DNA of 6,702 bases from Chthoniobacterales bacterium (lineage in GTDB: Bacteria > Verrucomicrobiota > Verrucomicrobiia > Chthoniobacterales > UBA10450), in assembly GCA_013697015.1 (NCBI GenBank), contig JACCXL010000105.1, positions 1 to 6,702 on the forward strand, read 5' to 3'. Shown here in pieces: positions 5,634 through 6,702 of the stretch. Numbering within the stretch: position 1 is the stretch's first letter; the number at the start of each line of letters is the position of its first letter. The position numbers were made by a program, and so were the translations under genes. The notes under the pieces were generated by a model. It saw only the letters and a list, made by a program, of their open reading frames with translations, searched no databases and was not told the DNA's origin.

Positions 5634-6702
5634 GCTTTCACTCGCTTCTCTACCTGCTCTTCTTTGCGGTCGTCCTATCGATTTATTGGGCGCTGCCACG
5701 CCGCGGTCAGAATCTGCTTCTCGTGGCGGCGAGCTATCTGTTCTACGGCTGGCAACATCCATGGTTCCTGCTACCGCTCTGGGCGTCGACGCTCGTCGAC
5801 TATGCCTGCGCGCTGGGGATAGAGCGGTCCCCGCCGTGGCGAAAAGTGTTTCTCTGCGTGAGCATAGGCGCAAGCGTCGCGTTGCTGGCCACATTCAAGT
5901 ATGCCGGCTTTGCGATCGAGAATGTGAACGCGCTCCTCGCGCAGTTTCAGGCCGAGCCGTGGCACGCCACGATGCGTCTGGTGCTTCCGGCCGGGCTCTC
6001 CTTCTACACGTTCCAATCAATTGGCTACGTCGTTGACGTGTATGCCGGTCGGGTGCGCGCGGTGCGTTACCTGCCGGATTACGCGCTCTACGTTTCCTTC
6101 TTTCCACAGCTCGTGGCCGGTCCGATCGAACGCGCGGGTCACATGCTGCCGCAGTATCGAAGCACGCGTGTTTTCGATGCGACTGCCTGGCAGCAGGGAC
6201 TCTCGCTCATGCTCTGGGGCTTCTTTAAAAAACTCGTGATCGCAGATAACGTTGCGCTCGTCGCGAATAAAGTTTTCGCGCTTTCGCAGCCGACCTTCCC
6301 CGTCCTCTGGGCTGGGGTCCTCGCCTTTGCGGTGCAGATTTACGCCGATTTTTCCGGTTACACCGATATCGCCCGCGGCAGCGCACGGCTGCTCGGGATC
6401 GAACTCATGCGGAATTTCAATCATCCTTATCTCGCGACTTCGCCCGCGGATTTCTGGCGCCGCTGGCACATCTCTCTTTCCACGTGGCTGCGCGACTTCA
6501 TTTACATTCCGCTCGGCGGGAGTCGTCGCGGCGCAGCACGCGCCGCGCTGAATTTAATGCTCACGTTTTCCCTCAGCGGGCTGTGGCATGGCGCCTCGTG
6601 GAACTACGTCTTATGGGGAGTTTACTGGGGACTACTTATCGTCGGACAAAGACTCCTGACCGCCGCCGGCCTATCACGCTGGCTTCCGTGGGCTCTGAAG
6701 GT
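5630..6702 (+). CDS. MBOAT family O-acyltransferase, AlgI/DltB type (3' end beyond window)
   Basis: Multi-pass inner-membrane acyltransferase; 357 codons lie in the window, and AlgI relatives are usually about 460-520 residues, so the last quarter or so is missing. Diagnostic blocks: N-terminal FHSLLYLLFFAVVLSIYWAL (3-22), NLLLVAASYLFYGW (28-41), LPAGLSFYTFQSIGYVVDVY (119-138), FFPQLVAGPIERAGHMLPQ (157-175), FSGYTDIARGSARLLGI (241-257), FNHPYLATSPADFWRRWHIS (263-282), LRDFIYIPLGG (287-297) and LSGLWHGASWNYVLWG (315-330). H320 is the conserved membrane-embedded catalytic histidine of MBOATs, and H280 is the family's other conserved histidine. AlgI-type proteins move an acyl group, usually acetyl, across the membrane to a surface polysaccharide. 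The GTG start (5630-5632) shares GTGA with the preceding stop, indicating translational coupling. The polymer modified is unknown; alginate and teichoic acid cannot be inferred from this window. Confidence 0.93.
   Translation, partial: MSFHSLLYLLFFAVVLSIYWALPRRGQNLLLVAASYLFYGWQHPWFLLPLWASTLVDYACALGIERSPPWRKVFLCVSIGASVALLATFKYAGFAIENVNALLAQFQAEPWHATMRLVLPAGLSFYTFQSIGYVVDVYAGRVRAVRYLPDYALYVSFFPQLVAGPIERAGHMLPQYRSTRVFDATAWQQGLSLMLWGFFKKLVIADNVALVANKVFALSQPTFPVLWAGVLAFAVQIYADFSGYTDIARGSARLLGIELMRNFNHPYLATSPADFWRRWHISLSTWLRDFIYIPLGGSRRGAARAALNLMLTFSLSGLWHGASWNYVLWGVYWGLLIVGQRLLTAAGLSRWLPWALK

Overview
This is a GC-rich, tightly packed bacterial window with six protein-coding genes. No RNA gene or CRISPR array was seen. 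The REP-type hairpins, the style of the REP-associated tyrosine transposase (RAYT), and the DUF2237 / LolC-E / Hsp70 / MBOAT content suggest a Gram-negative bacterium of the Verrucomicrobiota (Chthoniobacter- or Spartobacteria-like). That placement is recalled from family patterns, not measured. Four of the six genes appear to start with TTG or GTG.

Left part (1-917): a single-domain HUH transposase of the RAYT/TnpA-REP family (239-880, +) lies between two pairs of inverted REP hairpins (123-209 and 854-917). All four hairpins share a GGCGAC stem and a GGAG foot, as expected for REPs served by their own RAYT. The transposase reading frame ends inside the downstream hairpin. The last REP base is also the last base of the stop codon of the convergent neighbour. 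The frame upstream of the transposase carries what looks like its ancestral N-terminus (ATG at 217) in the wrong phase, so the gene may carry a frameshift.

Middle minus-strand block (917-2616): a DUF2237 protein (2257-2616) followed after 47 bp by a LolC/LolE-type lipoprotein-releasing ABC transporter permease (917-2209). They are probably co-transcribed leftwards. No LolD ATPase is visible on either side; the RAYT/REP unit sits where the next gene of the operon might be.

Right plus-strand block (2737-6702): an Hsp70 chaperone (596 residues, somewhat HscA-like, with a short C-terminus) diverges from the DUF2237 gene across a 120-bp gap. That gap carries a 9-bp perfect inverted repeat reaching into the DUF2237 start codon. 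After 101 bp comes an SGNH-like, membrane-anchored protein, then an AlgI/DltB-type MBOAT O-acyltransferase whose GTG start overlaps the SGNH stop by 4 bp and which runs off the window. The last two form a typical module for O-acylation of an extracytoplasmic polymer.

The best leads are the RAYT/REP unit with its frameshift-like N-terminus and its junction with the permease gene, and the symmetrical element between the divergent DUF2237 and hsp70 genes. I did not find convincing evidence of a wholly new system.
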